From an uncultured Pseudomonadota bacterium (GTDB taxonomy: Bacteria; Pseudomonadota; Gammaproteobacteria; Burkholderiales; SG8-39), in NCBI GenBank assembly GCA_903864555.1, contig CAIPGJ010000301.1, positions 1 to 6,039 of the forward strand: 6,039 nucleotides of DNA, read 5' to 3'. The notes under the pieces are model-generated. The model made no database searches. It worked only from the letters and a program-made list of their open reading frames with translations, and was not told the DNA's origin. The first letter of the stretch is position 1; the number at the start of each line of letters is the position of its first letter. Positions 4,718 through 6,039 of this stretch are shown here, piece by piece. Both the position numbers and the translations under genes were made by a program.

Positions 4718-5689
4718 ATGAAAGCAATCGTCCAGGTCCTGTCTGCCGCACTGCTTGCCCTGTCCAGCGCCTGGGCGCTGGCGCAGGGCGCCTATCCCAA
4801 TCGCCCCATCCGCCTCATCGTGCCCTATCCGCCGGGCGGCAGCACCACCGCCGCCTCCCAGCTGCTGGCACCGCGCCTGGCCAAGTCCATGGGCCAGCAG
4901 GTCATTGTCGACAACCGCCCCGGGGGCAACACCGTCATCGGCAGCCAGGCAACGGCACGCGCCCCGGCGGACGGCTACACCGTCCTGCTGGTCACCAGCA
5001 CCCATGCCATCAATCCGCTGATGATGCGCGACCTGCCCTATGACAGCATCCGCGACTTCACCCCCATCGGCACGGTGCTGAACACCTATTACCTGCTCGC
5101 CATCCATCCTGGTGTCCCAGCCCAGACACTGGCCGAATTCATCGCCCTGGCAAGGAAAAGCCCAAAATCCATCAACTATGGATCGGTGGGCAGTGGCGGC
5201 GCGGTGCACCTCGCCTCGGAGTTGTTCAATTCGGTGGCTGGCGTGGATACCCAGCAGGTGCCCTACAAGGGAACCGGGCCGCTGGTCACCGACCTGATGG
5301 CCGGACGCGTGCAGTTCTTCATCAACAACACACTCAATCTGGCGCCCATGGTCAAGGTCGGCAAACTGCGCGGGCTCGCCGTATCAGGCGAGCAGCGCTC
5401 GGGTGTGCTGCCTGAGGTGCCGACCTTCGCCGAGGCCGGCCTGCCCGGCTACAAGGCCGGCAACTGGTTCGGCCTGCTGGGCCCGGCCGGGCTGCCGCGC
5501 GACATCCTGGCACGGCTTTCCGGCGAACTGATGAAGATCATCGGCTCGCCTGAAGTCAGGGAGGAACTGAACAGGCAGGGCCTGGATCCCTTTGCCTCCA
5601 CGCCCAATCAGTTTGCCGCGCTGATCAAGTCCGACATGGCCAGGTTCGCCACCCTCGTCGAGTCAGCCGGCATCAAGATGGAGAACTGA
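4718..5689 (+). CDS. Bug/TctC-family periplasmic solute-binding protein
   Basis: This encodes 323 residues, the usual length for the family. Residues 1-22 form a Sec signal peptide (MKAIVQ, hydrophobic core, ALA|Q23). GGGGAG (4706-4711) lies six bases before the ATG. Family landmarks in order are YPNRPIRLIVPYPPGG (26-41), VDNRPGGNTVIG (64-75), 'PADGYT' (83-88), 'LPYDSIRDFTPIG' (106-118), 'NYGSVGSGGAVHLASELF' (153-170), 'VPYKGTGPLVTDLMAGRVQF' (181-200) and 'PTFAEAGLPGYKAGNWFG' (235-252). These proteins bind carboxylates or similar small molecules in the periplasm and either feed tripartite tricarboxylate transporters or act as sensors. No TctA or TctB membrane partner is in this window, which is common for the large Bug family of Burkholderiales. 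The Asp frequently found at GGxxD is Thr44 here. It is the last gene of the set, 91 bases after the second CMD gene. The ligand is unknown. Confidence 0.93.
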   Translation: MKAIVQVLSAALLALSSAWALAQGAYPNRPIRLIVPYPPGGSTTAASQLLAPRLAKSMGQQVIVDNRPGGNTVIGSQATARAPADGYTVLLVTSTHAINPLMMRDLPYDSIRDFTPIGTVLNTYYLLAIHPGVPAQTLAEFIALARKSPKSINYGSVGSGGAVHLASELFNSVAGVDTQQVPYKGTGPLVTDLMAGRVQFFINNTLNLAPMVKVGKLRGLAVSGEQRSGVLPEVPTFAEAGLPGYKAGNWFGLLGPAGLPRDILARLSGELMKIIGSPEVREELNRQGLDPFASTPNQFAALIKSDMARFATLVESAGIKMEN

Positions 5690-5837
5690 ACCCGGGCTCC
5701 TGCAAGACATCCGGATATTGCTGATCATATTTAAATCAATGATCCAATGATGACGGCACTAGCAATCCAGATTTGATCATAATACATTTCCGGATCGAGC
5801 GGCAGCGGCAAGCGGCGGCACTGTCCGCCGCCACCCC
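5690..5837. other. AT-rich convergent intergenic region
   Basis: This 148-base gap lies between two genes that face each other. Its middle (about 5713-5785) is much richer in A+T than the surroundings. It holds GATCAT-N10-ATGATC (5723-5744) around an ATTTAAAT centre and a direct repeat TGATCATA (5722 and 5774). A GC hairpin GCGGCGG (5812-5818)/CCGCCGC (5825-5831) lies just past the acyl-CoA dehydrogenase stop and probably marks the 3' end of that transcript, although no U-tract is present. No gene is seen here. Confidence 0.5.
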
Positions 5838-6039
5838 TCAGAGCCCCAGCACCCGCTTGGCAATGATGTTGTGCTGGATCTCGTTGGAGCCGCCGGCGAT
5901 GGTGCGTTCCGGGGTCATGTAGAAATTCGGCGCGGTGCAGGCGGCCCATTCCGGTCCGACCACTTCATCGGTCTTCGCCGTCATGAAGTCGTGCTGGCAG
6001 GGGATGGCATGCGGGCCGGCCACCTGCAGCAGCAGTTCC
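5838..6039 (-). CDS. Acyl-CoA dehydrogenase, C-terminal part
   Basis: On the minus strand the frame enters from the right edge and ends at the TGA at 5840-5838, giving the last 66 residues; the start lies outside the window. The segment runs ELLLQVAGPHAIP, then 'NFYMTPERTIAGGSNEIQ', then 'HNIIAKRVLGL' and stop. This is the characteristic C-terminal end of the flavin-dependent acyl-CoA dehydrogenase fold, where the GG(S/T)NEIQ loop lies near the FAD and the subunit interface. The enzyme would introduce an alpha-beta double bond into an acyl-CoA and pass electrons to electron-transfer flavoprotein. In the classical YEGT motif the catalytic Glu sits where this protein has the first Gly of GGS, as in several subfamilies. 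The usual Arg after NEIQ is His. It faces the Bug gene, so it belongs to another transcript. Substrate unknown. Confidence 0.9.
   Translation of the reverse strand, partial: ELLLQVAGPHAIPCQHDFMTAKTDEVVGPEWAACTAPNFYMTPERTIAGGSNEIQHNIIAKRVLGL

Noticed and set aside
4562..5209. Minus-strand 215-codon frame opposite the Bug gene
   Set aside because: It is a shadow of the Bug coding sequence and begins inside the second CMD gene. It has no recognisable domain.

Overview
The window is GC-rich with short intergenic gaps. The gene content is an isolated Bug/TctC-type periplasmic binding protein, carboxymuconolactone decarboxylase-like (CMD) proteins and an acyl-CoA dehydrogenase. This mix points to a betaproteobacterium of the order Burkholderiales; the genus cannot be fixed from the sequence alone.

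Left part (1-1100): a possible divergent gene start runs off the left edge. It is followed by a small DUF4279-like protein (115-510). An AT-rich 187-base gap then holds two near-identical perfect palindromes of the form TGTCGYT-N4-ARCGACA. Next is a small exported Ala/Lys/Pro/Asp repeat protein (698-988) built on an in-frame 27-bp tandem repeat. Its 3' untranslated region folds into three consecutive stem-loops, the last being a strong bidirectional intrinsic terminator (1072-1100).

Central part (1101-5689): five same-strand genes form a probable catabolic gene set: two tandem bicupin paralogues about 70% identical (1355-2188, 2387-3211), two diverged CMD-like proteins (3372-3911, 4069-4626) and a Bug-family periplasmic solute-binding protein (4718-5689). 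Each has a good Shine-Dalgarno sequence. The gaps of 91-198 bases contain hairpins but no U-tract terminator, so co-transcription is plausible but not proven. Between the two CMD genes lies an 80-bp element bounded by 21-bp imperfect inverted repeats that look like insertion-sequence ends, possibly a MITE.

Right edge (5690-6039): an AT-rich convergent gap, then the C-terminal 66 residues of an acyl-CoA dehydrogenase on the minus strand.

How the genes may work together is inference. The Bug protein would capture a carboxylated substrate in the periplasm. The cupins and CMD proteins would act on it or on ring- or lactone-like intermediates in the cytoplasm, and the neighbouring acyl-CoA dehydrogenase would belong to a linked CoA-thioester branch. 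No substrate can be named from the sequence.
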